DNA of 64,000 nucleotides from TMED109 sp002171375. Its GTDB lineage: Bacteria > Pseudomonadota > Alphaproteobacteria > TMED109. The notes under the pieces were generated by a model, which was not told where the DNA came from, did no database searches, and saw only the letters and a list, made by a program, of their open reading frames with translations. Each line of letters opens with the position of its first letter. Positions within the stretch are counted from its first letter, which is position 1. A program made the position numbers and the translations under genes. This document shows, piece after piece, positions 1 to 8,584 of this stretch. The stretch is taken from positions 1-64,000 of the forward strand of contig CBFHON010000008.1 in NCBI GenBank assembly GCA_965657505.1. The letters run 5' to 3'.

Positions 1-1194
1 AAGTCCTATCTCTGACTTATCAGCTCCATCTTTTTCCTCTGTTTCAGATAATCTTACTCCAAGTATAGCTTTAACCGCAAACCAAAGAATAAAACTAGTA
101 ATCAGAACAAATGCACCAATAGCAACTATTCCTATTAATTGCGTGGAGAAGCTTGCGCCATCATTAGTAAGCGGAACAGCTAAAGTACCCCATATGCCGC
201 ATACTAAGTGAACAGGTATAGCTCCAACAACATCATCAATTTTTAGTTTGTCTAATAAAGGAACAGCAAAAATTACTAATGCACCCCCTACTCCGCCAAT
301 TAATACAGCAGATACGAATGTAGGAGCTAGAGGCTCAGCAGTAATGGACACTAATCCACCTAATGCTCCGTTTAAAACAAATGTTAGATCTACTTTTTTA
401 TAGAGAATTTGTCCCAATATTAGGGCTACAACAACTCCTCCTGCAGCTGCTAAATTTGTATTAGCAAATATTCTAGCCATTGAGCTTGCATCAGCCACTG
501 ATCCTAATGCTAGTTGAGAACCTCCATTGAAGCCAAACCAACCAAACCAAAGAAGAAAAGTACCTAGCGTAGCAAGAGGTAGAGCAGATGCAGGCATTGG
601 ATTTACTTTGCCCTCTTTAGTATATTTACCTTTTCTTGCTCCTAAAACAATACATCCAGCAAGGGCACACCATCCACCCACTGAGTGAACTATGGTTGAA
701 CCAGCAAAATCACTAAACCCTATTTCTGATAGCCAACCCGCTCCCCATGTCCAAGAACCTTGAATAGGATATATGATGGCAGTTAAAACAACTACAACTG
801 CTAAAAATGACCATAGTTTTACTCTTTCAGCAACTGCTCCCGATACGATTGATGCTGCTGTAGCAACAAAAACCATTTGGAAGAACCAATCAGATGCCCC
901 TGCGTAACCACCGTCAGATGATTCTGTTGACGGGTCAGCAACATCAAATAAACTAAAGCTTCCTATAAAGCCTCCGTCTACTCCTGAATACATTAAATTA
1001 TAACCAACTAAAAAATATAAAATTCCAGCAACTGAATATAATACTATGTTTTTAGTACATATAGTCGCTACACTTTTAGTTCTAACCATACCAGCTTCAA
1101 GCATACAGAAACCTGCAGCCATCAACATTACTAATATGCCGTTAACTAAAAATGAAAATGTGTTAAATATAAATGCTATATCTTGAGATTCCAT
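1..1194 (-). CDS. amt: Ammonium transporter, Amt family (3' end outside window)
   Basis: Reading the minus strand from ATG at 1194 gives 398 open codons running off the left edge, so the last part of the C-terminal tail is missing. The protein is a polytopic membrane channel for ammonium. The central Amt motifs are visible: DWFFQMVFVATAAS, the first pore histidine in DFAGSTIVHSVGG and the second pore histidine in AIPVHLVCGIWG. The visible end, DGADKSEIGL, matches the start of the cytoplasmic Amt tail that contacts GlnK. AAGGA lies 8 bases upstream of the ATG. No glnK is present on the visible side, although glnK-amtB pairing is common. Family assignment is secure; substrate is inferred from family. 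Confidence 0.96.
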   Translation of the reverse strand, partial: MESQDIAFIFNTFSFLVNGILVMLMAAGFCMLEAGMVRTKSVATICTKNIVLYSVAGILYFLVGYNLMYSGVDGGFIGSFSLFDVADPSTESSDGGYAGASDWFFQMVFVATAASIVSGAVAERVKLWSFLAVVVVLTAIIYPIQGSWTWGAGWLSEIGFSDFAGSTIVHSVGGWCALAGCIVLGARKGKYTKEGKVNPMPASALPLATLGTFLLWFGWFGFNGGSQLALGSVADASSMARIFANTNLAAAGGVVVALILGQILYKKVDLTFVLNGALGGLVSITAEPLAPTFVSAVLIGGVGGALVIFAVPLLDKLKIDDVVGAIPVHLVCGIWGTLAVPLTNDGASFSTQLIGIVAIGAFVLITSFILWFAVKAILGVRLSETEEKDGADKSEIGL

Positions 1195-1420
1195 TTTTTA
1201 TTCCTTCGTGTTTATTAAAAATAACTATCTTTTAGTTATATTAATAAGCATGTTTCATGCCATGTATTTGAACTACAAAATAAGCCATAAAAAAAAAGAA
1301 GAATACTAATACTGATTAAAAAATATACATTATTATTATATAATGATTAAATAATAATCATTAAATAATAATAATAAAAATACTTAACATACGATAACAA
1401 TAAATATATAGTTATAATTC
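1195..1420. other. Divergent intergenic region between amt and the thi operon
   Basis: This very AT-rich stretch must carry the promoters for amt (leftward) and the riboswitch operon (rightward). I see no open reading frame. The only notable structure is the inverted repeat at 1341-1363, listed separately. No clear paired -35/-10 boxes can be picked with confidence because the background is almost all A and T. Confidence 0.6.
1341..1363. repeat. Perfect 9-bp inverted repeat, possible operator
   Basis: TAATGATTA at 1341-1349 is repeated inverted as TAATCATTA at 1355-1363 with a 5-bp spacer. The arrangement is that of a dimeric repressor site lying between two divergent nutrient-transport operons. 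In DNA this AT-rich a chance palindrome is possible, so the role is speculative. Confidence 0.3.
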
Positions 1421-1492
1421 AGGGGTGCCTAAAATAGGTATAGGCTGAGATATATACCCTTTGAACCTGTTGGCTAGTACCAGCGTAGGGAG
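1421..1492 (+). promoter_or_regulatory. TPP riboswitch (THI element)
   Basis: The conserved aptamer strings are present in order: GGGGTGCC at 1422-1429, GGCTGAGAT at about 1443-1451, ACCCTTTGAACCTG at about 1457-1470, and ACCAGCGTAGGGA at about 1479-1491. This is the standard thiamin pyrophosphate aptamer. The 3' strand, TAGGGAGA, is also the only good ribosome binding site for the ATG at 1501, about nine bases away. Ligand binding should therefore close P1 and hide the Shine-Dalgarno sequence, which is translational control. No separate terminator hairpin lies between aptamer and ATG. Confidence 0.96.
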
Positions 1493-1500
1493 AAAAAAAA

Positions 1501-2445
1501 ATGACTAATGTTAAATATTTATTTATTTCATTAATAATACTACTAATTTCAAGTACGAATATGTTCGCTAATGATAAAATTACTTTATTGCTAGACTGGT
1601 TTGTTAACCCAGATCATGGTCCAATTATAATAGCACAAGAAAAAGGCATATTCAAAGATGCAGGTCTTCAGGTAGAAATAATACCACCTGCTAACCCATC
1701 AGATCCTCCCAAATTGGTTGCTGCTGGTAAAGCAGACATAGCTATATCATATCAACCACAATTACATATGCAAGTTCATGAAGGATTACCAGTTACTCGT
1801 GTTGGAACGCTAGTTGCAACTCCATTAAACTGTTTGTTAGTATTAGAGGATGGCCCTATTAAAAAGCTTTCTGATTTGAAGAATAAAAAAATTGGATATT
1901 CTATATCGGGAATGGAACAAGCTTTATTAAGTGCAATTTTAAAAAAAGCAAATGTTAATAAAGATGAAGTGGAATATATTAATGTAAATTGGTCATTATC
2001 TCCTTCCTTAATGAGCAAACAAGTAGATGCTGTAATTGGAGCATATAGAAACTTTGAACTCAACCAAATGAAAATAGAAGGAGTTAAAGGTCGTTGTTTT
2101 TTTATAGAAGAGGAAGGAGTTCCTCCTTATGATGAGTTAATATTTATAGTAAATAACGAAAAAATTGATAAAGAAATGCTAACTCTATTTTTAGATTCCA
2201 TAGAAAAAGCTACGCAATATATCATTAATCACCCTATAGAAACTTGGGAAATTTTTGCTAATTATTCAAAAGAACTTAATAATGAATTAAACGAAATGGC
2301 CTGGTTTGATACAATTCCAAGATTTGCTCTTAGGCCTGCAGCTTTAGATAAAAAAAGATATATTAGGTTTGAAAAGTTTTTATATGAAGAGGGTCTGATA
2401 GATAAAAAATATTCTTTTGAAAAAATGGCCATAGAAATTTATTAG
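1501..2445 (+). CDS. thiY: Thiamine-precursor (pyrimidine) ABC transporter, periplasmic binding protein
   Basis: A 314-aa NMT1/THI5-family solute-binding protein. A signal peptide covers about residues 1-23. The mature start carries LLLDWFVNPDHGPIIIAQEKGIF, split here by family as the DWF-N-H-G substrate-pocket motif; the usual glycine-rich and AGKADIAI segments follow. ThiY proteins bind formylaminopyrimidine or related HMP-type precursors and deliver them to ThiXZ. The TPP riboswitch directly upstream and the ATPase and permease downstream make a role in thiamine pyrimidine import nearly certain. The exact ligand (HMP, FAMP or AmMP) cannot be read from sequence. The ATG follows the riboswitch Shine-Dalgarno directly. 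Confidence 0.93.
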   Translation: MTNVKYLFISLIILLISSTNMFANDKITLLLDWFVNPDHGPIIIAQEKGIFKDAGLQVEIIPPANPSDPPKLVAAGKADIAISYQPQLHMQVHEGLPVTRVGTLVATPLNCLLVLEDGPIKKLSDLKNKKIGYSISGMEQALLSAILKKANVNKDEVEYINVNWSLSPSLMSKQVDAVIGAYRNFELNQMKIEGVKGRCFFIEEEGVPPYDELIFIVNNEKIDKEMLTLFLDSIEKATQYIINHPIETWEIFANYSKELNNELNEMAWFDTIPRFALRPAALDKKRYIRFEKFLYEEGLIDKKYSFEKMAIEIY

Positions 2446-2450
2446 AAATA

Positions 2451-3182
2451 ATGAAAAGAACTAATTTATCTTTTATATTAAAAGGTTCATTAAAAGTTGA
2501 GAATGAAAATGAAATACTTTTTTCTAATCTTAAATTAAATATTAATTATAATAAATGGACCTCAATTATTGGTCAGTCAGGTTCTGGAAAGTCCACACTA
2601 TTAAAAATAATTGCAGGAATTGAGATACCAAAAGTTTTTGAAAATACTATAACTTGCTCTCCTAAAAATTATTCTTTTTCATGGATGGCGCAAAATGATT
2701 TATTACTTCCATGGGCATCTGTAATTGAAAATATAACTTTAGGACAAAGGTTAAGAAAAGAAAAGCTGGACATAAATAAAGCTCACATTTTATTAGAAAA
2801 AGTAGGATTAAAGAATGCTGCTAAAAAACTACCATCTACTTTATCAGGTGGAATGAGACAAAGAGTTGCTTTAGCAAGAACAATTATGGAAGATAAAGAT
2901 ATAATTCTTATGGATGAACCTTTTTCTGCCTTAGATAGTATTACTAGATCAGCTATACAAAAACTTACTTGGAAACTATTAAAAGATAAAACTGTAATTA
3001 TGGTTACACATGATCCTTTAGAAGCATTATTATTAAGTAATAATCTGTATTATATTTCTAAAGAAAAATTGAAACCTATTAATTTGCCTATTAGTAAACC
3101 TTTTAGAAAGATTAATGATGATAACTTACTTTACAGTCATAAACACATACTAAATAAATTAGAGAAATCATATATTTCATGA
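2451..3182 (+). CDS. thiZ: Thiamine-precursor ABC transporter, ATPase subunit
   Basis: A 243-aa nucleotide-binding subunit that powers uptake with ThiX. Motifs: Walker A GQSGSGKST at 41-49, Q-loop Gln81, signature LSGGMRQ at 131-137, Walker B IILMDEP at 151-157 and switch His187. The Q-loop context WMAQNDLLLPW is typical of the taurine/nitrate/thiamine-precursor importer group. It starts five bases after thiY and its end overlaps thiX by four bases, so translation is probably coupled. Confidence 0.93.
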   Translation: MKRTNLSFILKGSLKVENENEILFSNLKLNINYNKWTSIIGQSGSGKSTLLKIIAGIEIPKVFENTITCSPKNYSFSWMAQNDLLLPWASVIENITLGQRLRKEKLDINKAHILLEKVGLKNAAKKLPSTLSGGMRQRVALARTIMEDKDIILMDEPFSALDSITRSAIQKLTWKLLKDKTVIMVTHDPLEALLLSNNLYYISKEKLKPINLPISKPFRKINDDNLLYSHKHILNKLEKSYIS

Positions 3183-3931
3183 AAGTATTTTTAAATTATA
3201 TATTTAGTTTTATGATCTTTATTTTATTATGGTGGCTAGTTCAGTACATTACGAATAGCCCTTCTTATATTTTACCTTCTCCCTATGAAGTATTTTTATC
3301 AATTAGAGATAATTATCTCCTATTATTAGATCATTCATTAATTACTTTTTTTGAAATTTTATTAGGCTTTATTCTAGGGATATTATTTGGGATGTATACA
3401 GGCATATTATTAATCATTTCAAAGAGTATGAGAAAATGGATGCTACCCTTTATAATATTAACTCAAGCAATACCAATATTTGCTTTAGCCCCAATTTTAA
3501 CTCTATGGGTTGGATATGGAATATGGTCAAAAATAATAATGACTACACTAATTATATACTTTCCAATTACGATTGCCTTTTATGATGGGTTAAAAAGAAT
3601 AGATCCAATGATTATAAATTTAGCCAAAATGATGGGAGCCAGTACATATAGTATGCTTATAAAAATTAGGATTCCATTTGCTTTGCCTCAACTAACTTCT
3701 GGCTTAAAACTAGCTGCAGCATTTGCTCCAATGGGTGCTGTTATAGGTGAATGGGTGGGCGCATCTAAAGGACTAGGGTATTTAATGCTTTATGCAAGTG
3801 GAAGAGTTCAAATTGATCTTATGTTTTCTTCAATAATAATTTTAGCATTTTTTACAATATTATTATATAATTTAGTTTCATTTATTTCTAATTATATAAC
3901 TAGATGGGATCCTAAATCTCATATCAAATAA
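3179..3931 (+). CDS. thiX: Thiamine-precursor ABC transporter, permease subunit
   Basis: A 250-aa inner-membrane permease of the BPD-transport family with about six hydrophobic segments. The ATPase-docking EAA loop is seen near residues 147-165 (AKMMGASTYSMLIKIRIPF). The ATGA overlap with thiZ indicates a shared transcript. Together the three proteins form a complete importer regulated by the riboswitch at 1421. Confidence 0.93.
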   Translation: MKVFLNYIFSFMIFILLWWLVQYITNSPSYILPSPYEVFLSIRDNYLLLLDHSLITFFEILLGFILGILFGMYTGILLIISKSMRKWMLPFIILTQAIPIFALAPILTLWVGYGIWSKIIMTTLIIYFPITIAFYDGLKRIDPMIINLAKMMGASTYSMLIKIRIPFALPQLTSGLKLAAAFAPMGAVIGEWVGASKGLGYLMLYASGRVQIDLMFSSIIILAFFTILLYNLVSFISNYITRWDPKSHIK

Positions 3932-3955
3932 TTTAATATTACGAAGGATAAAGAA

Positions 3956-5392
3956 ATGGAAAATAACAAAAAATTTTATATTAATGGTCAATGGGTAAAC
4001 CCAGAAACTCCTCAAACTCTTGAAGTTATAAATCCAGCTAATGAAGAAGTAATAACTGAAATTAGTATGGGTACAGAAGATGATGTTAATAAAGCAGTAG
4101 CAGCAGCAAAAAATGCATTTAAATTATTTTCACATACTACAAGAGAAGAACGTCTAGAATTATTTGAGAAAATAATGGAAGTTTATAAAAAACGAATGCC
4201 AGATTTAGCAAAGGCTATTACTAGTGAAATGGGCGCTCCAGTAAATTTAGCAAATGCAGCACAAGCTCCTGCTGGCCTCGGACATCTCAGTAAAGCATAC
4301 AAAACTCTTAAAGAGTATAAATTTGAATTTGAAATGAATACTACTATCATTAGAAAAGAACCAGTTGGAGTTTGTGGACTAATCACGCCTTGGAATTGGC
4401 CAATAAATCAAATAGCTTGTAAAGTTGGACCAGCTCTAGCTGCTGGATGTACAATGATATTAAAACCTAGTGAGGTTGCTCCACTTAGTGCAATTATATT
4501 CTCAGAAATACTTGATGAGGCCGGTGTTCCAGAAGGAGTATATAATATGGTTAATGGAGATGGCCCTACTGTAGGAGAAGCAATGAGTAAACATCCTGAC
4601 ATAGATATGATGTCTTTCACAGGTTCTACTAGGGCTGGAATATCTGTAGCAAAATCTTCTGCTGATACAGTAAAAAGAGTTACTCAGGAGTTAGGAGGAA
4701 AATCTGCTAATATTTTATTAGATGATGCTGATTTCAATAAAGCAGTTGCAAAAGGTGTTATGCATTGTATGAATAACTCAGGACAATCCTGTAATGCTCC
4801 TACAAGAATGTTAGTTCCAAACTCAAGAATGGATGATGTTATTGAAATTGCCAAAAACACTCTAAATAAAATCGTTGTAGGCGACCCTGAATCTGAAGCT
4901 ACTACTATTGGACCAGTTGTAAGTGAGACACAATATAATAAAATAAAAAAATTAATTGAAATAGGTATAAAGGAAGGAGCTACTTTAGTATCAGGAGGAT
5001 CAAATGCACCTGAGGGATATAATAAAGGGTACTATATTGAGCCAACAATTTTTGCTAATGTTAATAATGATATGACTATAGCTCGTGAAGAAATATTTGG
5101 TCCAGTTTTAAGTATTTTAGGATACGAAGATAAAGAAGATGCAATTAAAATAGCTAATGAAACTATATACGGCCTATCTGGATATGTATCCTCTGAAAAT
5201 CTAGATAATGCTAAAGAAGTTGCTTCTAAACTTAGAACTGGAATGGTTCATATCAATAATGCACCTGGCGACCAATCTGCTCCTTTTGGTGGTTATAAAA
5301 TGTCAGGTAATGGAAGAGAATGGGGAGAGTTTGGGCTAGAAGATTTCTTAGAAATAAAATCTGTAATGGGCGCTATCCCTAAGACAGCCTAA
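3956..5392 (+). CDS. NAD(P)-dependent aldehyde dehydrogenase
   Basis: A 478-aa ALDH-superfamily enzyme that oxidises an aldehyde to the acid. Catalytic Cys279 lies in GQSCN and general-base Glu245 in ELGGKS; the oxyanion Asn is in TPWNWP (144-149) and the cofactor-loop motif FTGSTRAG is at 221-228. The length is normal and the catalytic set complete. It begins 24 bases after thiX with its own AAGGA site, and the only terminator follows it, so it appears to be the fourth gene of the TPP-riboswitch transcript. Substrate is unknown; a link to thiamine pyrimidine metabolism is suggested only by position. Confidence 0.9.
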   Translation: MENNKKFYINGQWVNPETPQTLEVINPANEEVITEISMGTEDDVNKAVAAAKNAFKLFSHTTREERLELFEKIMEVYKKRMPDLAKAITSEMGAPVNLANAAQAPAGLGHLSKAYKTLKEYKFEFEMNTTIIRKEPVGVCGLITPWNWPINQIACKVGPALAAGCTMILKPSEVAPLSAIIFSEILDEAGVPEGVYNMVNGDGPTVGEAMSKHPDIDMMSFTGSTRAGISVAKSSADTVKRVTQELGGKSANILLDDADFNKAVAKGVMHCMNNSGQSCNAPTRMLVPNSRMDDVIEIAKNTLNKIVVGDPESEATTIGPVVSETQYNKIKKLIEIGIKEGATLVSGGSNAPEGYNKGYYIEPTIFANVNNDMTIAREEIFGPVLSILGYEDKEDAIKIANETIYGLSGYVSSENLDNAKEVASKLRTGMVHINNAPGDQSAPFGGYKMSGNGREWGEFGLEDFLEIKSVMGAIPKTA

Positions 5393-5400
5393 AATATGTA

Positions 5401-5430
5401 AAAAGAGAGGGTAAAAATACCCTCTCTTTT
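5401..5430. terminator. Bidirectional Rho-independent terminator
   Basis: A perfect 13-bp stem, AAAAGAGAGGGTA at 5401-5413 and TACCCTCTCTTTT at 5418-5430, closes an AAAA loop. It lies between the convergent ends of the aldehyde dehydrogenase (5392) and the copper chaperone (5446). The A and T flanks of the stem supply a U-tract in both directions. Confidence 0.9.
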
Positions 5431-5445
5431 TATAGATATAAATTA

Positions 5446-5895
5446 TTAATGTTCGTGATTGTGTGAAGATTTATTAGACTCTACTTTAAACTTAACTAAT
5501 AAGTCCTTAGAATTTTTGAACCTAAAGTGAGCATTCATTAATTCACCTTCCTCTAGTTTTTTATTAATACCAAAAAACATTAAATGATATCCCATAGGTT
5601 TAAACTCTAATGATTCTGCTGCCTTAATAATAACTCCACCATTTACAGGTCTCATTTTTGCTATATCGTCTTCCATAATAATTGTATGTATCTCAATATT
5701 ATCTACACTATCAGAAACTACTTCTAATAATTGAATATCTGTTGTACCCGTATTTTTTATTTTAAAGTAACCTGCCCCATTCATATTTACTATTTTCATC
5801 CAAGGATGGTCTACAATCATATTATCTGTTTCATACTTATGTGCCTGTAATGAAAAACTGTAAAATGTAATTATTAATAATATTAATATTTTCAT
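5446..5895 (-). CDS. Periplasmic PCu(A)C-family copper chaperone
   Basis: A 149-aa protein with a signal peptide (about 1-18) and the copper-binding pattern of PCu(A)C: His70-x10-Met81-x22-His104-x-Met106. The C-terminus adds a His-rich tail (SSHNHEH) that could also bind metal. Family members deliver Cu(I) to the CuA site of cytochrome oxidase. It is the last gene of a minus-strand run behind a NIPSNAP protein and a monooxygenase, an unusual setting, since no Sco or oxidase gene is nearby. Confidence 0.88.
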   Translation of the reverse strand: MKILILLIITFYSFSLQAHKYETDNMIVDHPWMKIVNMNGAGYFKIKNTGTTDIQLLEVVSDSVDNIEIHTIIMEDDIAKMRPVNGGVIIKAAESLEFKPMGYHLMFFGINKKLEEGELMNAHFRFKNSKDLLVKFKVESNKSSHNHEH

Positions 5896-5917
5896 AAATT
5901 TATTTCCTTTATTGTAT

Positions 5918-6556
5918 TTATTTTAGTGGAGAACAAATGGATGGCCTAAGTAAAATAGACTCTTCATATTTTACAGAATTTTCCTGGTACGCATTAAAAT
6001 TTATCCACTCTTTATTTTTGCCCAATTCTTCCCAATGTTTACTCATGCTTTCTATATTTGGATGACTCCATATTGATATTATTTCATTTGGGTCTTGAAG
6101 CTCAGTATTCCATAAGCCTACATTTAATGATGTCCCCTCAAGATTTGAGACTATATCTAAAAATTGATCTTTCCATTTAATAGCTTGCCCAATATTTAGT
6201 TTAATTATTTTTAATTCGTAAATATTAGTCTCTGCAGTTGGTTCTTTAATTTTTGTTAAGGGTCTCAAAAGCCTAATTTCCTGGGTTAAGATATATGGCC
6301 CAACTAATGGTACAAATTTACTTTTCCAGTCTTCTTTTGCAGCAAGTTCTGATCTTAATTTTCTCATTTCTTCAACATCAGAATATTCCCACATATGTAT
6401 ATACTGATTCATTCTACCTAATTCGCTAGACCAGTGACCTATTAATTTACCATAAGTATCTCCATTTCTAATTTTTTGAGCTACTGTTGCACTAGCATTT
6501 ACAACATGGTGCATTTTACCCGGTTTTGTTGTATACATTCTTAATTCATTAATCAT
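5918..6556 (-). CDS. Tandem NIPSNAP-domain protein
   Basis: A 212-aa cytoplasmic protein made of two ferredoxin-like NIPSNAP repeats, about 1-100 and 112-205. The first opens with INELRMYTTKPGKM, the second with IYELKIIKLNIGQ, and both end with an LLRP motif. NIPSNAP proteins often sit beside catabolic genes but their biochemical role is poorly defined. It lies 17 bases downstream of the monooxygenase, so the two are probably co-expressed. Confidence 0.8.
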   Translation of the reverse strand: MINELRMYTTKPGKMHHVVNASATVAQKIRNGDTYGKLIGHWSSELGRMNQYIHMWEYSDVEEMRKLRSELAAKEDWKSKFVPLVGPYILTQEIRLLRPLTKIKEPTAETNIYELKIIKLNIGQAIKWKDQFLDIVSNLEGTSLNVGLWNTELQDPNEIISIWSHPNIESMSKHWEELGKNKEWINFNAYQENSVKYEESILLRPSICSPLK

Positions 6557-6573
6557 TTAAATATCCTTTCAAC

Positions 6574-8490
6574 TTAAGTAAATATATAATCACTTTCTTT
6601 AGGTTCTTTCGTAAAATTCCAATAATCAACTAGCCTCCAAGGAGAATTAGTAGTTACACGACCTGCTTTATTTCTATACCAACTATCGACTTTATTATGA
6701 GTCCATACCATTTGGGCATGCTGTTCATCCAGTTTAGTATTATATTTTATATAAGATTCTGTTTTACAGTCCATATTATTATAATTTTTTTCTAATAATA
6801 AATTAATACAACCTAAAATATATCTAATTTGACATTCACCTTGAAAAACAATACTTCCTCCATGTGCTAAATTAGTATTTGGACCGTACATCATAAAAAA
6901 GTTTGGAAAATTTGGAACTGTAATACCAATATGAGCCCTAGGGTTATCATCCTCCCAATAATCATTTAAATTAGTACCGTTTTTCCCTAAAACCTCTATT
7001 GGCCATATCATTTTACCAGCATTAAATCCGGTAGCTGTCACAATAGCGTCAATATTATAAGAATTATTATTAGTTATTATACTATTTTGATTAATATAAT
7101 TAATTTTATCAGTAATAAGATTAACGTTTTCTTTTTTTAACATTTTAAACCAGTTATTATCCATTAGCATCCTTTTTCCATATGGAGGATAATCAGGTAT
7201 TACTTTATCTAAAAGTTCTTTATTATTTCCAATTAATGATTCAATATGCTTAATCATATTAATCCTAAAACGTTCATTAGTATGATTAATAGATCTTTCA
7301 GGAAAATGCCAATTTGGGTCCTTACATAAGGATTCATGAATCCCATCACAAAAACCCCAGAATAGTTGTAAGCGATACCATCTTGCATAGTATGGAATAT
7401 TTTCCAATACCCACTTTTTACCTTTAGATAATTTACGATGGTAATTTGGGTTAGCAATTATCCAGTGAGGAGTTCTTTGAAAAATAAGTAATTTTTTTGT
7501 TATTTTTGCTAGTTCAGGTGCCACTTGCATTCCACTTGCACCCGTTCCGATTAATGCTATAACTTTATTTTTGAAATTATAATTTTTATCCCATTTAGCT
7601 GTATGAATAAGTGGTTTATTAAAAGCTTCAATCCCACTAATATCAGGAAAAGAAGGTTTATTTAATTGTCCTACTGCGCTAATTACAATATTAGACTCTA
7701 AAATCGTTTTATTTCCCTCATATATAATTGTAGATTTCCATATTTTTAAACTTTCATCATACTTGATGCTTTCTACTGTAGTATTAAATTTTATATGCTT
7801 AGTTAAATCAAATTTATTAACGCAATTTTGCAGATATTTATAGATAGAGTCTCTTTTAGAATAAAACTCTTTCCATTCGAATGATGGCTCAAATGAGTAA
7901 GCATATACGTGGTTTGGAGTATCTACTCCGCAACCTGGATAATTATTTTCATACCATGTTCCTCCAATTGAGTCGTTTTTTTCAATTATAGTAAATGGAA
8001 TATTTGCTTTTGAAAGTTTTATACCAGCTAATATCCCAGATAAACCGCTTCCAACTATTATTACTTTAGGTTTATTTTTATGTTTTTTAATATTATCTAT
8101 AAAATGATCTCTTGCTGATAAATCATCAAAATTTAGCTCTTCTTCCATCATTGGTATATATTCTTTAGCAACTTTTGTACCTACACCAACACTCATTAAT
8201 TGATCTAAATATTTATTTTCTATAGGATTAAATTTACTTAACTTATTGTCTTTGTTAGTAATTTTTAATAATTCTTTTGTTAAGTTACTTCTAATTTCTA
8301 AAGATATATCTTCAGGAACATTTACCGCATAATCAAATGCTCCTTTAACATAAGGTTTTATTTTTTCTAAGTAAGACAGATCAGATGTTATATAAGTTAA
8401 TACAAGTGTAAGAGTTGCTATATCAGCATCTTTCATTGTTTCAATTATTTGTTCTGGATGTTGGAGAGCATCATATAAGCTTAATTTCAT
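6574..8490 (-). CDS. Flavin-containing monooxygenase, Baeyer-Villiger type with N-terminal extension
   Basis: About 638 aa. FAD motif GSGLSG is near residue 147, the BVMO fingerprint GGTWYENNYPGCGVD follows near 176-190, and the NADPH-binding GTGASG is near 316. The BVMO signature FxGxxxHxxxW reads F-N-K-P-L-I-H-T-A-K-W, so its Gly is Lys here. Roughly 140 residues precede the FAD fold, as in 4-hydroxyacetophenone monooxygenase, which is also about 640 aa. Such enzymes convert ketones to esters or lactones with O2 and NADPH. I prefer the ATG at 8490 because GGA sits six bases upstream; an in-frame ATG at 8496 has no spacer. Substrate unknown. Confidence 0.87.
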   Translation of the reverse strand: MKLSLYDALQHPEQIIETMKDADIATLTLVLTYITSDLSYLEKIKPYVKGAFDYAVNVPEDISLEIRSNLTKELLKITNKDNKLSKFNPIENKYLDQLMSVGVGTKVAKEYIPMMEEELNFDDLSARDHFIDNIKKHKNKPKVIIVGSGLSGILAGIKLSKANIPFTIIEKNDSIGGTWYENNYPGCGVDTPNHVYAYSFEPSFEWKEFYSKRDSIYKYLQNCVNKFDLTKHIKFNTTVESIKYDESLKIWKSTIIYEGNKTILESNIVISAVGQLNKPSFPDISGIEAFNKPLIHTAKWDKNYNFKNKVIALIGTGASGMQVAPELAKITKKLLIFQRTPHWIIANPNYHRKLSKGKKWVLENIPYYARWYRLQLFWGFCDGIHESLCKDPNWHFPERSINHTNERFRINMIKHIESLIGNNKELLDKVIPDYPPYGKRMLMDNNWFKMLKKENVNLITDKINYINQNSIITNNNSYNIDAIVTATGFNAGKMIWPIEVLGKNGTNLNDYWEDDNPRAHIGITVPNFPNFFMMYGPNTNLAHGGSIVFQGECQIRYILGCINLLLEKNYNNMDCKTESYIKYNTKLDEQHAQMVWTHNKVDSWYRNKAGRVTTNSPWRLVDYWNFTKEPKESDYIFT

Positions 8491-8584
8491 GTACATTCCA
8501 ATAAATAAATATTTTCTTTAAATTATTATAATACTTCATTACAATCATATTTTAAATTAATTTTGTTATAGGATTTATTAAACC

